DNA from: Acidobacteriota bacterium
GTDB taxonomy: Bacteria; Acidobacteriota; Terriglobia; Bryobacterales; Bryobacteraceae
Direction of reading: 5' to 3'
DNA: 64,000 bases
NCBI GenBank assembly: GCA_014584705.1
Contig: JACTMJ010000006.1
Span: forward strand, 340,625-404,624
Position 1 is the first letter of the stretch. Every line of letters begins with the position of its first letter. Positions 16,718 to 26,288 of this stretch are shown here, piece by piece. The translations under genes were made by a program, and so were the position numbers. The notes beneath the pieces were generated by a model, which was not told the origin of the DNA, did no database searches, and saw nothing but the letters and a program-made list of their open reading frames with translations.

Positions 16718-17785
16718 TCAGCGTTTGTGGAAGCTGCTCTCGGAATGGATGCGCGGCGTGGGGAAGGTTTCGGAAATCTGGTCATGCCAGCCGAGACTCT
16801 CTTCCTCGAACAGAATCCAGATGTACCCGATGCACAGTGCGATAAGGCCGACAAACTCCGCCCCGTAGCGGAGCCAGCGCTGGCGAGGAGTGGGATCCTG
16901 TCCGTCCAGGCGCACCAGCCGCAGGCCCACGGCATTCCAGCCGATGGTTTCCCATCCGAAGCTGACAAACACGGTGAAGTAGGCAAAACCGACGCAGAAG
17001 GTGACCGCGCACAAAGCCGTTGCGATTGCCGTATCGCGCAGGGGAAAATCCACGTGCCACACGCGCAGGCAACCGGCAAAAATGGCGCTGAGCGCCATCG
17101 ATAGCAGGAAAATTACCACGCTGTCCCAAACAAATCCCAGGGTCCGGTGCATCCGCGAGGCCACCGGATGGTCGCATCGAACGCTCGCTTCCACGGAGTT
17201 GGCAAGCTGCCGGACAGGCGTGCCAATCGGCGTAAGGAACTCAAGCGTACCCTGTTCGAAGGGGAGCATGTCCGACTTCTTCCGCTTGCGAGCGGGTTTG
17301 CGCTTCGCGGGAACAATGTAGCCGTGCGTCGCATCGGCGCGCTCCAGCCGCAAGGACGCCGGCATGCTCGCGAAGTCGCCCGGCGAGAACAGGCTCGGCT
17401 GTCTGCCGGGAGGCACCATTTCGAGGCGCGGGCGCTCCGGCTGCTTCCGCTCCGTTTGCGTCCGCTCCCGCGCGGCGGACGACCGGCCTCCATCATGATC
17501 CGAATCGGCGTCCAAATGCCGATGCAAATGGCGAGCCGTCGAGTCCGTTGAAATCAGACCCGGTTGCAACTCCACGGAAGGCCGGGTAGCTGTCACGGCG
17601 TTCGGAACCACCTGCGAGAACCGGGGCTCCCTGGAAACGACAAACGGCTTCACGGTGCCGCTTTGCGTGCCAAAATCGTGCGCGAAGGGGGCGCTTGTAT
17701 TTCCGCTGACGGAGAAACTCGTGCCGCAGCGTACGCATCGGGTCTCGTATGCGCTGTTAATGGTGCTGCATCGGGGACATTTCAT
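16718..17785 (-). CDS. Zinc-ribbon RDD-family membrane protein
   Basis: Membrane protein of 355 aa with unknown function. An N-terminal zinc ribbon (C4-x2-C7 and C17-x2-C20: CPRCSTIN, CVRCG) is followed by a long polar, probably disordered region (about 25-195), and a C-terminal RDD domain (about 205-345) with three likely membrane segments (FVWDSVVIFLLSMALSAI, ATALCAVTFCVGFAYFTVF, AEFVGLIALCIGYIWIL). RDD proteins are often transporters or membrane regulators. Its ATG and the possible lptD ATG share the palindrome CATG (17783-17786), so the two genes are divergent with no spacer if lptD starts there. Confidence 0.78.
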   Translation of the reverse strand: MKCPRCSTINSAYETRCVRCGTSFSVSGNTSAPFAHDFGTQSGTVKPFVVSREPRFSQVVPNAVTATRPSVELQPGLISTDSTARHLHRHLDADSDHDGGRSSAARERTQTERKQPERPRLEMVPPGRQPSLFSPGDFASMPASLRLERADATHGYIVPAKRKPARKRKKSDMLPFEQGTLEFLTPIGTPVRQLANSVEASVRCDHPVASRMHRTLGFVWDSVVIFLLSMALSAIFAGCLRVWHVDFPLRDTAIATALCAVTFCVGFAYFTVFVSFGWETIGWNAVGLRLVRLDGQDPTPRQRWLRYGAEFVGLIALCIGYIWILFEEESLGWHDQISETFPTPRIHSESSFHKR

Positions 17786-20393
17786 GACGTTTCTGTCAAC
17801 TCGCTCTGGCCGGCAACTCGTCCGTTCCCGACGCCGCTACGGAGACCGGCGGAACGCTTGCGCCCGCTCTTGCGCTCATGCTACCGTCGCAACGTTGGGC
17901 AAAATCGCACACCGCTTCGTTTCCACGGATCTTCTATCGAATAACATATTTGCCCATTTTTGTCATATCTTTTCTAGACATACGCCGTTCTTTTCAAGTC
18001 CGGCTATTCGAATATCTCTATTTATTCCCCTTTTATTCTCCAGTATTACCGCACAAACTCCGCCATCGGAACTGCCGGATGTGTCAGGGGAAATCTTCAA
18101 CCGGCTGTCGGTACAGCGCGCGCTGAATCCGGGGGAAGTGCTGGTTCTGGCGACATATAAGGAGATCGAAGGCGATTGGACGCACCTCAAAGGGGCCGCC
18201 GAGCTGCGCTCGCCCGGCATGATTCTGCGCGCCGACGAAATCGATTACAACAGTGCGACCGGCTATAGCGAAGCGCGCGGCAACGTGTATTACGAGAACC
18301 AGGAGCGCAAGGAGAAAATCTGGGCGGCGCGCGTTGAGTATTTCACGCGGGAAGGCCGGGGCAAATTCTACGACGTGCGCGGCGAGACGTTCCCGAAGAT
18401 CGAAGCTCGCCCCAACCTGTATCGCACGGAAAACCCGTTTCACTTTGAAGCCAAGTGGGCGGAGCGCGAGGATGGAACCTACATTCTGCACGAAGGAATG
18501 CTGACCAACTGCGTGCTGCCGGACCCCTGGTGGACGCTGAAGGCACCCAGGTTCACCATCGTCCCCGGCGAAAGCGCCCGCGTGCGCAACGGTATTCTGC
18601 GCATCCGGGGGATCCCGATTCTCTTCGCGCCCTGGTTCTACAAATCGCTCAAGGAAGGTGAACGCCGGAGCGGCTTTCTCACCCCGAATATCGGCAACAG
18701 CAACCGGCGCGGGCAGATGTTCGGCGGGGGCTATTACTGGGCAATCTCGCGCAGCTACGACGCCACTTACCGGGCCCAGTACTTCACCACGCGCGGCCTT
18801 GCGCACCAGGTGGATTTTCGCGGCAAGCCCACGGCGGATAGCGACTTCAACTTCGCTCTTTACGGCGTGGCCGATAAAGGGTTGCTCGTCAACCAGGTCG
18901 TGAACGTCGCCGATCCGGCTAACCCCGGCTCCACCATCGCCGTCACGCAGTCGGCGCGGCAGAAGGCTTCCGGGTTCAGCATCGACGCGGCCGGCCAGAC
19001 GAAGCTCCCGTACGGTTTTTATGGGCGTGGCGAACTGAACTACCTGAGTTCGTTCCAGTTTCGCCAGGAGTTCACGGAATCGTTCAGCGAGGCGATCGCC
19101 TCGGAAATTCAATCGGTCGGGTTCGTGGAAAAGGATTGGTCCACGTTCCACCTGAGCACGGCCTTCAGCCGCTTGCAAAACTTCCGCACCAGCGAATCCG
19201 ACATCATCTCGATCCGCAGGCTCCCGGAGGTTCGCTTCGCGAGCCGCTCCCGCAAGTGGGAGAAGGATGCGCCGGTCTACGTTTCCTTCGATACGGCCTG
19301 GGGACTGGTGCGGCGTTCACAGCCGCTCTTCCAAACTCGCCAGTTTGTCACCCGCGTCGATCTAGCGCCCCGGATCTTCCTGCCGCTCGAATGGAAGGGA
19401 TTCCACATCGTCCCGAGCTACGCGCCGCGGCTTACCTATTACGACAGCCGCCTGATCAATGAGGACGTTCGCGGCGATAACCTCGGCCGGGGCTCCCAGG
19501 AGTTCGCGGTGGAGATTTTGCCGCCGAGCCTCTCCCGCGTCTTCAACCGCAAGGGCATCTGGGGCGAGAAACTGAAACACGTCATCGAACCCCGTATGGC
19601 CCTGCGCTACGTGAACGGCATCGGCGAGTTCAACGACATCATCCGTTTCGACACCACCGAATTGCTGTCGAATACGAAGGAAGCCGAGTTCAGCCTGACG
19701 AACCGCTTCTTCGGGAAGCGCGGGGACAACGTGGAGGAGATCTTCTCCTGGGAACTCCGCCATAAGCGCTACTTTGACCCGGATTTCGGCGGTGCGGTGG
19801 TGGCGGGCAGGCGCAATGTAGTTGCGAGCGCGCTCGATCTGAGCACCTTCACTTTCCTGAATCAGCCCCGGCACTATTCGCCGGTGGCTTCCACCTTCCG
19901 AATCTCCCCGGCGACTCGCTACGGCATTCTGTGGCGCGCGGACTACGACCCGTTTTACGGGCAATTCCTGAACAGCATCACCGCCGTGGACGCCCGGTTC
20001 GGCGACTTCCTGGCCATCGTGGGGCACAACCGCGTGCGGTCCACGCCATTGCTGGCGGACCCGAACCAGAAGATCAGCGACGAAGCGGCGCGCGATGTGC
20101 CGAGCAGCAAACTGCTCTCCCCCCCCGCCAACCAGTTGCTGACGACGCTCGCCTGGAAGGACTCCCTAAAGAAGGGGTGGAGCGCGGCCTTCAATAACTG
20201 GTACGATTTCCGCACTTCGTCCATCGTCACCTCCACGGGTCAGCTCACGTATAACACGGATTGCTGCGGCTTCAGCGTCCAATACCGCCGCTTCGGATTC
20301 GCGAACCGGAGCGAGAACCAGTTCCGCTTCTCCCTCACCATCGCCAACATTGGCGCGTTTGGCACGCTGCGCAAGCAGGAACGCCTTTTCTAG
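17784..20393 (+). CDS. lptD: LPS-assembly protein LptD (start uncertain)
   Basis: Outer-membrane beta-barrel that inserts lipopolysaccharide into the outer leaflet, with an N-terminal OstA/LptA-like domain. The open frame runs from 17655; ATG 17784 gives 869 aa. The conserved protein appears to begin only at a signal-peptide-like segment SLFIPLLFSSITAQTPP (about 18021-18071), with no ATG, GTG or TTG close by. After it come the OstA repeats (GAAELRSPGMILRADEIDY, ARGNVYYEN), TNCVLPDPWW, and the barrel domain with the family C-terminal NTDCCGFSVQYRR. Identity is secure; the first 80-90 residues of this model are not. An ATT start or another rare start near 18015 is possible. Confidence 0.88.
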   Translation: MTFLSTRSGRQLVRSRRRYGDRRNACARSCAHATVATLGKIAHRFVSTDLLSNNIFAHFCHIFSRHTPFFSSPAIRISLFIPLLFSSITAQTPPSELPDVSGEIFNRLSVQRALNPGEVLVLATYKEIEGDWTHLKGAAELRSPGMILRADEIDYNSATGYSEARGNVYYENQERKEKIWAARVEYFTREGRGKFYDVRGETFPKIEARPNLYRTENPFHFEAKWAEREDGTYILHEGMLTNCVLPDPWWTLKAPRFTIVPGESARVRNGILRIRGIPILFAPWFYKSLKEGERRSGFLTPNIGNSNRRGQMFGGGYYWAISRSYDATYRAQYFTTRGLAHQVDFRGKPTADSDFNFALYGVADKGLLVNQVVNVADPANPGSTIAVTQSARQKASGFSIDAAGQTKLPYGFYGRGELNYLSSFQFRQEFTESFSEAIASEIQSVGFVEKDWSTFHLSTAFSRLQNFRTSESDIISIRRLPEVRFASRSRKWEKDAPVYVSFDTAWGLVRRSQPLFQTRQFVTRVDLAPRIFLPLEWKGFHIVPSYAPRLTYYDSRLINEDVRGDNLGRGSQEFAVEILPPSLSRVFNRKGIWGEKLKHVIEPRMALRYVNGIGEFNDIIRFDTTELLSNTKEAEFSLTNRFFGKRGDNVEEIFSWELRHKRYFDPDFGGAVVAGRRNVVASALDLSTFTFLNQPRHYSPVASTFRISPATRYGILWRADYDPFYGQFLNSITAVDARFGDFLAIVGHNRVRSTPLLADPNQKISDEAARDVPSSKLLSPPANQLLTTLAWKDSLKKGWSAAFNNWYDFRTSSIVTSTGQLTYNTDCCGFSVQYRRFGFANRSENQFRFSLTIANIGAFGTLRKQERLF

Positions 20394-20620
20394 TGCACGC
20401 CGGGCGCGGTCACGTTCCGCCGCTCCTCGGGTGAAGAACGGAAGACGTTCCCGGCCTTGCACGCCGGCATTACAATAGATGCAGGTTTACTCCGCTGGTA
20501 AACCTCCTGGCGGCCGGGCGATTCGGACTGGGATCCAATACCGCGCAAGGCGGTATTTTCGCAATTCCTGCATCGGCCGCTAACCTGGGAACCTCTAACC
20601 AAATGGGAGTTCTTAGAATC

Positions 20621-21364
20621 ATGCGTTTCCTCCGTAGCCTCGTTCTAGTTGCCGCTTCCGCGTGCCTGACGTTCGCCGCCAGCGCCGCTTCCCACGAATC
20701 GCATCACCCCGGAACCTCGTCCGCCGCGCTCACGGGCACCTACATGGAAGCGCGCACGGCCGACGTCTACATCGGCGAGTGCTTCCGCAACTCGGAAGTG
20801 GGTCTGGTGGGCGACCTTGGCGTGATGGGCTGGAATGTTTCGAAAGGTTCGTTTGATGGCGTGAAACTAGACGGGCTTTCCGTGATTGCCGTGGTGCGCG
20901 CCAGCAGCACGATTGGCAACATCCACCAGAACTACCTGCCCTCGAAGGCGGTGCTTGTGGTGGATGCCAAGGCCAACGCCATGCAGCGCATCGCACTCGA
21001 AAACATGGCCAGGAAGCTGGGCGGCGCGCTGGTGAATGATGTGGTGGCCGTGAACGTGGAACCGATCGCAATGGCGTTTGAGGGCGGCGACGTTCACAGC
21101 CGGGAAGGCTTCCTGAAGGCGGGCACGCTCGTGAACCTGCAAACCCGCGCCATCGAGAGATCGGACAAGATCTGCTCCCACGAAGATACGGTGTATGAGC
21201 CGATGACCAGCGGGCTCGACCATGCGATGCCCGCCTACACCATCGCGAACACCTTCACGGGCAAGGGGCTCAACACCACCTGGAGCAGCCCATACAAGCT
21301 GAGCGCGTTTGTGGGAACCTTCGCGGTGAACGATGGCGGGATGCTGATTTCGCACAACGAGTAA
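20621..21364 (+). CDS. Secreted DUF1326-family protein
   Basis: Exported protein of 247 aa from ATG 20621, preferred to ATG 20603 because GGGAG (20605-20609) fits it. Signal peptide about 1-24 (LVLVAASACLTFAASAA). The mature part resembles DUF1326: LTGTYMEARTADVYIG, GLVGDLGVMGWNVSKGSFDGVKLDG (partly quoted) and the repeated VV-rich strands. Family members normally carry a Cys cluster after the first strand (A-C-N-C-D-V type); here the equivalent is ARTADV with a single Cys later (GECF), so a metal or thiol function would be lost. Function is unknown. Confidence 0.7.
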   Translation: MRFLRSLVLVAASACLTFAASAASHESHHPGTSSAALTGTYMEARTADVYIGECFRNSEVGLVGDLGVMGWNVSKGSFDGVKLDGLSVIAVVRASSTIGNIHQNYLPSKAVLVVDAKANAMQRIALENMARKLGGALVNDVVAVNVEPIAMAFEGGDVHSREGFLKAGTLVNLQTRAIERSDKICSHEDTVYEPMTSGLDHAMPAYTIANTFTGKGLNTTWSSPYKLSAFVGTFAVNDGGMLISHNE

Positions 21365-21452
21365 GCGCCCCGCTCACTCGCAACGGAAGGGGCGTCGCGC
21401 CGCCGTCGCCTCTCCGCCTTTTCCGCCGGGGAAGCTTCCTTGCCGTGGCGCG

Positions 21453-22688
21453 TTACCGGGGCGGCAGCGCCGCGTCTTCGATGGCTTCGCCGTGCAAGGC
21501 GGCAGCCTGCTCCAGGACGCGGCGGGCGTGTGTTGCGGCGGCTTCGACGTGCTCTCCGTAGCGTGCATTCGGGCGGCCGACACCCCCGTTATACGCACCC
21601 ACCGCCATTTCCACGTTCCCGTCAAAATGATCGATCAGGTAGCGGAACAGCACCCCCGCGTACAGAGTGAGCCAGTGGCTGTTGACCTCGTCGAAGTAGA
21701 GCGTCTTCGGCGGCAGGAGCCGCTCGGGCAGTTGGCTGTAGTCGCGAACGCCCTTCTTTAGGTCGTCCTGATAGATCCGGTGCGCGAAGCGGAGCGTTTC
21801 CCTGGTGATCTGCCAGACGCCCGTGGCATAGTTCAGCACGTATACGCCGCGGCGGCCGCGCTTCAGTACGATGTCGCCCCGCTGCGGCTTGCGCTTCCAG
21901 ACGCCATGGTTCACGTCCCCGCGCAGATCCATGTAGTTGTTCTCCACGGCGGCGATCCCCAGGAACACATCGAGCGGCAGACCGTAGAAATCGGCCACGG
22001 CGATGATGTCCGCCGCCAACTGATCGGCCACCTCCGGGGAAATGGGTCGCGGGCGCGGTTCAAGGCGATAGCGGATGCGCGGGTCCACGCGCGACTTGAA
22101 GAGCATGAAGCGCCGCGCATACTGCTTCAGTTCCGCGGGGGAAAGGCTCTCCAGTTTTTCTCGTACGGGCCGGTTGTAGGCGGCGACGAAAACATGGGTC
22201 TCCGCGCGGGCGCGGCCAACGTCTTCCGGATCTATCTGGAAGACCATCCAGCTCTTCACCAGCCCTTCCGCCTTCAAGCGCTCACCTTCGCCATACACCG
22301 TCAGCCAATTGTTCCCGGCGTCCACCAGCATTCGGTAGACCACGCGCGGGCCTTCCTCCCTCGGCGTCAGGTACACGGGCCTGCCGCCAAGCGCCTTCTG
22401 GTTGCGCAGAAAATCGAAACTCAGATAGGCGAGCAGTTCGTCGTGAAAATACTCCACCTCCGCCACCAACTCCGCACGGCCGGGCGTGGCCGAGACGGGA
22501 GACACCGAGGGAGAACCCCCGTTCCAACTCCATACGGGAAGCAGCGTGACAATCCGTGCCGGAATCGGCTTCACCCGGTAGAAATCCCAGAAAAAGTAGC
22601 CGCCGGTGGCCGCAACCGTAGCCAACATCAGGAGCGACACGAGAATCGCCCATTTGCGAAGGGGAGCGGGTTGGGAACCGATTGCCAC
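21453..22688 (-). CDS. Membrane-anchored lytic transglycosylase-like protein
   Basis: Probable peptidoglycan-cleaving enzyme on the periplasmic face, 411 aa from GTG 22688. One N-terminal membrane helix (about 12-33) is followed by an unassigned domain (about 60-205) and an SLT-like lysozyme fold (about 215-400). Motifs visible: FLGIAAVENNYMD with the candidate catalytic Glu (about residue 247), ATGVWQITRETL and VGAYNGGVGRPNARYGE, matching the E-S, GxMQ and A-Y-N-G boxes of soluble lytic transglycosylases in altered form. The Ser normally after the Glu is Asn here. Convergent with the DUF1326 gene. Confidence 0.68.
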   Translation of the reverse strand: MAIGSQPAPLRKWAILVSLLMLATVAATGGYFFWDFYRVKPIPARIVTLLPVWSWNGGSPSVSPVSATPGRAELVAEVEYFHDELLAYLSFDFLRNQKALGGRPVYLTPREEGPRVVYRMLVDAGNNWLTVYGEGERLKAEGLVKSWMVFQIDPEDVGRARAETHVFVAAYNRPVREKLESLSPAELKQYARRFMLFKSRVDPRIRYRLEPRPRPISPEVADQLAADIIAVADFYGLPLDVFLGIAAVENNYMDLRGDVNHGVWKRKPQRGDIVLKRGRRGVYVLNYATGVWQITRETLRFAHRIYQDDLKKGVRDYSQLPERLLPPKTLYFDEVNSHWLTLYAGVLFRYLIDHFDGNVEMAVGAYNGGVGRPNARYGEHVEAAATHARRVLEQAAALHGEAIEDAALPPR

Positions 22689-22776
22689 CTATTTCTTTAG
22701 ACCACGTTCCCGCCATAAGGGATACAGTGGGCTCGCGCGCTTCGTGCATCGCCGCCCCATGCGATAGAGTGACGGA

Positions 22777-23592
22777 ATGCGAATCTGTCTCCTCCTCCTG
22801 CTCCTTCTGATTCCCGCCTATGCCGAGACCCCGGCCACGGCGAGCGCCATCCAGCCCACGGGGCGCATGCAGCTTTTCAACGGTAAGGACCTTAGCGGCT
22901 GGTATACCTGGCTGCGCGACCATCGCTATGAGGACCCGAACGGCGTTTTCACCGTAGTTGACGGCAACATCCGCATCTCCGGCGAGGATTGGGGCGGCGT
23001 CACCACCAGGCAGTCCTACCGCAACTATCACCTGATCGTCGAGTGGAAATGGGGCGGAAAGACGTGGGGAAACCGGGAGAAGCGCGCGCGGGACGGGGGC
23101 ATTCTGGTGCATGCCGTCGGGCCGGATGGGGAGTATAACAAGACCTGGCTCGAATCGATCGAATCCCAGATTATCGAAGGGGGCGCGGGCGATATCATTC
23201 TGGTTGCCGGGAAGGACAAGCCGCGGCTGACCATGGAGACGCGGAGCCTCGGCAAGGAACTCTACTGGCAGAGCGGAGGCACGGCCACCACGCGAGACAG
23301 CGGGCGCTTCGACTGGTGGGGACGCTCCCCCGAGTGGAAGGACGAGCTTGGTTTCCGCGGCCCGCATGACGTAGAGAAACCCACGGGCGAATGGAATCGC
23401 CAGGAGATCATCGCCAACGGCGACAAGATCACCTGCATCCTGAACGGGGTGGTTGTCATTCACGGCTACGGCTCATCGCACCAGGCGGGCAAGATCCAGA
23501 TTCAATCCGAAGGCGCGGAAATCCTCATTCGGAAGGTGGAGTTGCGCCCGGTGGGCAAGATTCCGAAACTCGTGAGCCCGGACGGCAAGTAG
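22777..23592 (+). CDS. Secreted DUF1080 protein (3-keto-disaccharide hydrolase-like)
   Basis: Exported protein of 271 aa with a signal peptide (1-16, [15 protein letters not shown]). The DUF1080 beta-sandwich (concanavalin-like) domain covers about 30-262: [51 protein letters not shown], and the final [20 protein letters not shown]. Some family members hydrolyse 3-keto-glycosides. No oxidoreductase partner is next to it, so substrate is open. Confidence 0.85.
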   Translation: MRICLLLLLLLIPAYAETPATASAIQPTGRMQLFNGKDLSGWYTWLRDHRYEDPNGVFTVVDGNIRISGEDWGGVTTRQSYRNYHLIVEWKWGGKTWGNREKRARDGGILVHAVGPDGEYNKTWLESIESQIIEGGAGDIILVAGKDKPRLTMETRSLGKELYWQSGGTATTRDSGRFDWWGRSPEWKDELGFRGPHDVEKPTGEWNRQEIIANGDKITCILNGVVVIHGYGSSHQAGKIQIQSEGAEILIRKVELRPVGKIPKLVSPDGK

Positions 23593-23718
23593 GCAGGGGA
23601 GAAGGACGCAGCAGTCACCCGTTCGGCCGCGATCCCCCGATATCCCGCGCACCCAATAGAGCTATCCTGAAAGATGCCCAGGCAGGCCGCTCCCGTGGCC
23701 CCGGGCCATCCTTCGCTC

Positions 23719-23868
23719 ATGGCAAAGATCAAGCCGTATTCGGCAAAAACAAAAGAGAAGCGGAGAGCCGCGAAAATGGAGCTGGCCCGGGGCCTGCCCT
23801 GCCTGCTGGTGGTGCTGCTCGGGATGCTGCTGCTCTTCTATTTGTTTTTCCTCGCATTGAAAGGATAG
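23719..23868 (+). CDS. Tiny basic membrane protein upstream of rph
   Basis: A 49-aa open frame from ATG 23719 (ATG 23674 gives 64 aa). The first half is Lys/Arg-rich ([18 protein letters not shown]) and the second half is one strong hydrophobic helix ([20 protein letters not shown]). It ends 2 bases before the rph ATG, so if translated it would be coupled to rph. No family is recognised and no good ribosome binding site is seen at either start. Confidence 0.42.
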   Translation: MAKIKPYSAKTKEKRRAAKMELARGLPCLLVVLLGMLLLFYLFFLALKG

Positions 23869-23870
23869 GA

Positions 23871-24593
23871 ATGCCGCTTCGCACCGACGGCCGCGCCGCT
23901 GACCAGATGCGCCGTGTGACCGTGACACCGGACTACTTATTAACCGCCGAAGGCTCCGTGCTGATCGAGTTCGGCCACACACGGGTGCTGTGCGCGGCAT
24001 CGGTGGAGGAATCCGTCCCTCCGTTCAAGCGAAACAGCGGGGAGGGTTGGGTAACGGCGGAATACTCCATGCTTCCCAGAGCGACCGCGACGCGGACGCC
24101 TCGGGAGGTAACGAAAGGGCGCGCCTCCGGACGAACTCTCGAAATCCAGCGCCTGATCGGGCGCTCTTTGCGGGCGATCGTGGATTTGAAGAAGCTGGGC
24201 GAACGCTCCATCTTTGTCGATTGCGACGTATTGCAGGCCGACGGTGGCACGCGCACGGCGGCCATCACGGGCGCGATGGTGGCGCTTGGAATCGCGGTGG
24301 GCAAGCTCAGCGCCGCGAAATTGACGCCGCCCGGCGTCCTTCGCGATACCGTGGCCGCCGTCAGCGTGGGCATCGTCGGCGGGGTGCCCATGCTCGATCT
24401 TTGCTACACCGAAGATTCGGGCGCGGAAGTGGATATGAACGTCGTGCTCACCGGCGCGGGAAAGTACGTGGAACTGCAATCGACGGCGGAACAGGTGCCT
24501 TTCGACGACGAGCAACTGGCCGCGATGATCGCCCTGGCGCGCAAGGGAATCGGGGAACTGGTGGCCATTCAGCGCCAGTTCCTCCCCATTTGA
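23871..24593 (+). CDS. rph: Ribonuclease PH
   Basis: Phosphorolytic 3'-5' exoribonuclease that trims tRNA 3' ends, 240 aa. [16 protein letters not shown] is the usual start; [50 protein letters not shown] and [20 protein letters not shown] are all family motifs. An AGGA overlaps the upstream small ORF's stop. rdgB follows after 14 bases, a common pairing. Confidence 0.96.
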   Translation: MPLRTDGRAADQMRRVTVTPDYLLTAEGSVLIEFGHTRVLCAASVEESVPPFKRNSGEGWVTAEYSMLPRATATRTPREVTKGRASGRTLEIQRLIGRSLRAIVDLKKLGERSIFVDCDVLQADGGTRTAAITGAMVALGIAVGKLSAAKLTPPGVLRDTVAAVSVGIVGGVPMLDLCYTEDSGAEVDMNVVLTGAGKYVELQSTAEQVPFDDEQLAAMIALARKGIGELVAIQRQFLPI

Positions 24594-24607
24594 AACGGGC
24601 CGCCGCG

Positions 24608-25216
24608 ATGGAGAAGACGCGCCTGTTCGCTGCCACTTCGAACGCCGGAAAAGTGCGGGAGTTCGCGCTGGCCGGGACGGAGCTTTCCGGCTACGAAATT
24701 GCCCCGCTACCAAACTTCCGCGAATTGCCGACGGTGGAAGAAACCGGAGCGACCTTTGAGGACAACGCCCGCATCAAGGCCGTTCACTATAGCGGCTTCA
24801 CGAACGATCTCGTGTTCGCGGAGGATTCCGGACTTTCGGTGGACGCGCTGGGTGGCGCGCCCGGCGTCTATTCGGCTCGGTTCTCCGGTATCGGCGCGAG
24901 CGATGCCGAAAACAACGCGCTCCTGCTCGAAAGGCTGCGGGGCGTGTCGAACCGTTCCGCCCGTTTCGTATGCGTGATCGCGCTGGCGCGGCAGGGCCGC
25001 GTCCTGGCCACATTTGAAGGATCGGCGGAAGGGGAAATTCTGGATGAGCCGCGCGGTGCGAATGGCTTCGGCTATGACCCGCTGTTCTACCATCCGCCTT
25101 CCGGATGCACCACGGCCGAACTCGCGCCTTCCGCGAAGCTCGCCATCAGCCACCGCGGCCGAGCCATCCGGGCGCTAGCCGCTTGGCTCAATGGCCAGCA
25201 CGAAACCGTGACCTAG
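24608..25216 (+). CDS. rdgB: dITP/XTP pyrophosphatase RdgB
   Basis: Removes deaminated purine nucleotides (dITP, XTP) by hydrolysis to the monophosphate and pyrophosphate, 202 aa. HAM1-family motifs: ATSNAGKVREF (about 8-18), FAEDSGLSVDALGGAPGVYSAR (partly quoted), GANGFGYDPLFY and ISHRGRAIRAL. The initiating ATG 24608 lies 14 bases after rph. Its end overlaps the convergent DinB gene by four bases. Confidence 0.95.
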   Translation: MEKTRLFAATSNAGKVREFALAGTELSGYEIAPLPNFRELPTVEETGATFEDNARIKAVHYSGFTNDLVFAEDSGLSVDALGGAPGVYSARFSGIGASDAENNALLLERLRGVSNRSARFVCVIALARQGRVLATFEGSAEGEILDEPRGANGFGYDPLFYHPPSGCTTAELAPSAKLAISHRGRAIRALAAWLNGQHETVT

Positions 25217-25713
25217 CGGGATTGCGCGCGCAGCAGGTTCGCGATGCTCACCGTCTGGCCGACGTGGCGCTGCGTGTGCTCGGCGATATGAACAATAAGG
25301 CCGATGACGGTGGTCGGCAGTTCTTTGCGGCCTACGCTTCGCTTCTCGGTGATCCGCGCCGGATCAATCGCCCGTACGACGGCCTCGCAGCCCCGGAATG
25401 CCGCTTCCACGCCCGCCAGCAGGGCCGCCGCGTCCGCATCGCCGGGATTCTTTTCGTCGCGAAGCACGGCCATTTGCTCCGCGTTCAGGAGTTCTCCGCG
25501 AAGATACGTGCCAAGCCGGTCCACGGATCCGGCGATGTGCCGAAGCTGGAAGCCCAGCGTCGGGACTCCGTCAATCCGCCGCCAGACGGCGTCCGCGCCA
25601 AGCCCGGCCACCGCACGCGCAAGGTCTTCCCTGGCCATCTCAAAACTCATCAGCAGCGGCGCAACCAGCGGGTGAACCCCCTCGATGGGTCCTCGCAACC
25701 AAGCTTCTTCCAT
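25213..25713 (-). CDS. DinB-family four-helix protein
   Basis: Predicted cytoplasmic four-helix bundle metalloprotein of 166 aa. The DinB/YfiT His pattern is visible: H in LGFQLRHIAGSVDRL (about residue 59), and the pair in VIGLIVHIAEHTQRHVGQT (about 142-150). Such proteins are often thiol-dependent transferases or hydrolases, but substrate is rarely known. It starts at ATG 25713 and ends inside the last codons of rdgB on the other strand. Confidence 0.82.
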   Translation of the reverse strand: MEEAWLRGPIEGVHPLVAPLLMSFEMAREDLARAVAGLGADAVWRRIDGVPTLGFQLRHIAGSVDRLGTYLRGELLNAEQMAVLRDEKNPGDADAAALLAGVEAAFRGCEAVVRAIDPARITEKRSVGRKELPTTVIGLIVHIAEHTQRHVGQTVSIANLLRAQSR

Positions 25714-26288
25714 AGCCCCATCCTAACGCGGATCCCTGCGAGATCCGCCCTTCCCCCGGCAATCCGTACAAAAGAGGGTTCTCTCCGATACGACCCAAAA
25801 CGTCTAAGTGGACAGAATTGGTCGCAGTTGCTAAACTCAAAACGGAAAAGCAATGAGGAATCGTGTCGGGATCGGTTCGCGGCCTTTGGTGCGGACGACA
25901 TGCTGCGAGAGTTATAAAGTGACGGGCGAGCGGTGTTCGGTGTGTCCGAACCGGCTGGAAAATCAGGTGTTCGTCCAAATCGCCATCCCCCCGGCGACAT
26001 CGGCATCCGGCAGCGCCACCCGTCGCCCCTTCCGTTCCTGCTTCCGCCAGCCGGAAGAACTTCCGGAAATGGCCGCCGTTCTCGGCGATTAAGCGGTATC
26101 CACCCTCGAATTGCCCTCTCTTCAAGCCGCGTTCGCCGGCTGCCCAGCCGCGCATCTCGCGCACGGACGCCCTATTGCGCGGAAAGCGCCCACTTCCAGC
26201 CAGGCGCCACGCGACGCGCTGCATGGATTAAGCTCCCGCCATATACTTTGAGAGTAACCATCACTTTTTGGGTGAGTTGGAGGAAGAC
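25714..26288. other. Largely non-coding 575-base region with one small ORF
   Basis: Between the DinB and cupin genes. It holds the small Cys-motif ORF listed separately (25853-26092). The frames on the minus strand here are shadows running into the DinB gene. Apart from the candidate small gene and the cupin ribosome binding site (GGAGG, 26279-26283) I see nothing else. Confidence 0.35.
25853..26092 (+). CDS. Small protein with FhuF-like CC-x9-C-x2-C motif
   Basis: A 79-aa frame from ATG 25853, with an in-frame stop about 20 bases upstream, so the N-terminus cannot be extended. It contains RTTCCESYKVTGERCSVCPN (residues 14-33), very like the C-terminal cysteine motif that binds a 2Fe-2S cluster in FhuF-type ferric reductases (CC-x10-C-x2-C). 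The rest is unlike FhuF, and the C-terminal half is low-complexity. It may be a free-standing Fe-S peptide, or a remnant of a longer gene. Expression is unproven. Confidence 0.35.
   Translation: MRNRVGIGSRPLVRTTCCESYKVTGERCSVCPNRLENQVFVQIAIPPATSASGSATRRPFRSCFRQPEELPEMAAVLGD

Noticed and set aside
25640..26224. 194-codon minus-strand ORF upstream of the DinB gene
   Set aside because: It overlaps the DinB gene in another frame, is rich in Arg/Gly/His with no domain, and behaves like a shadow.
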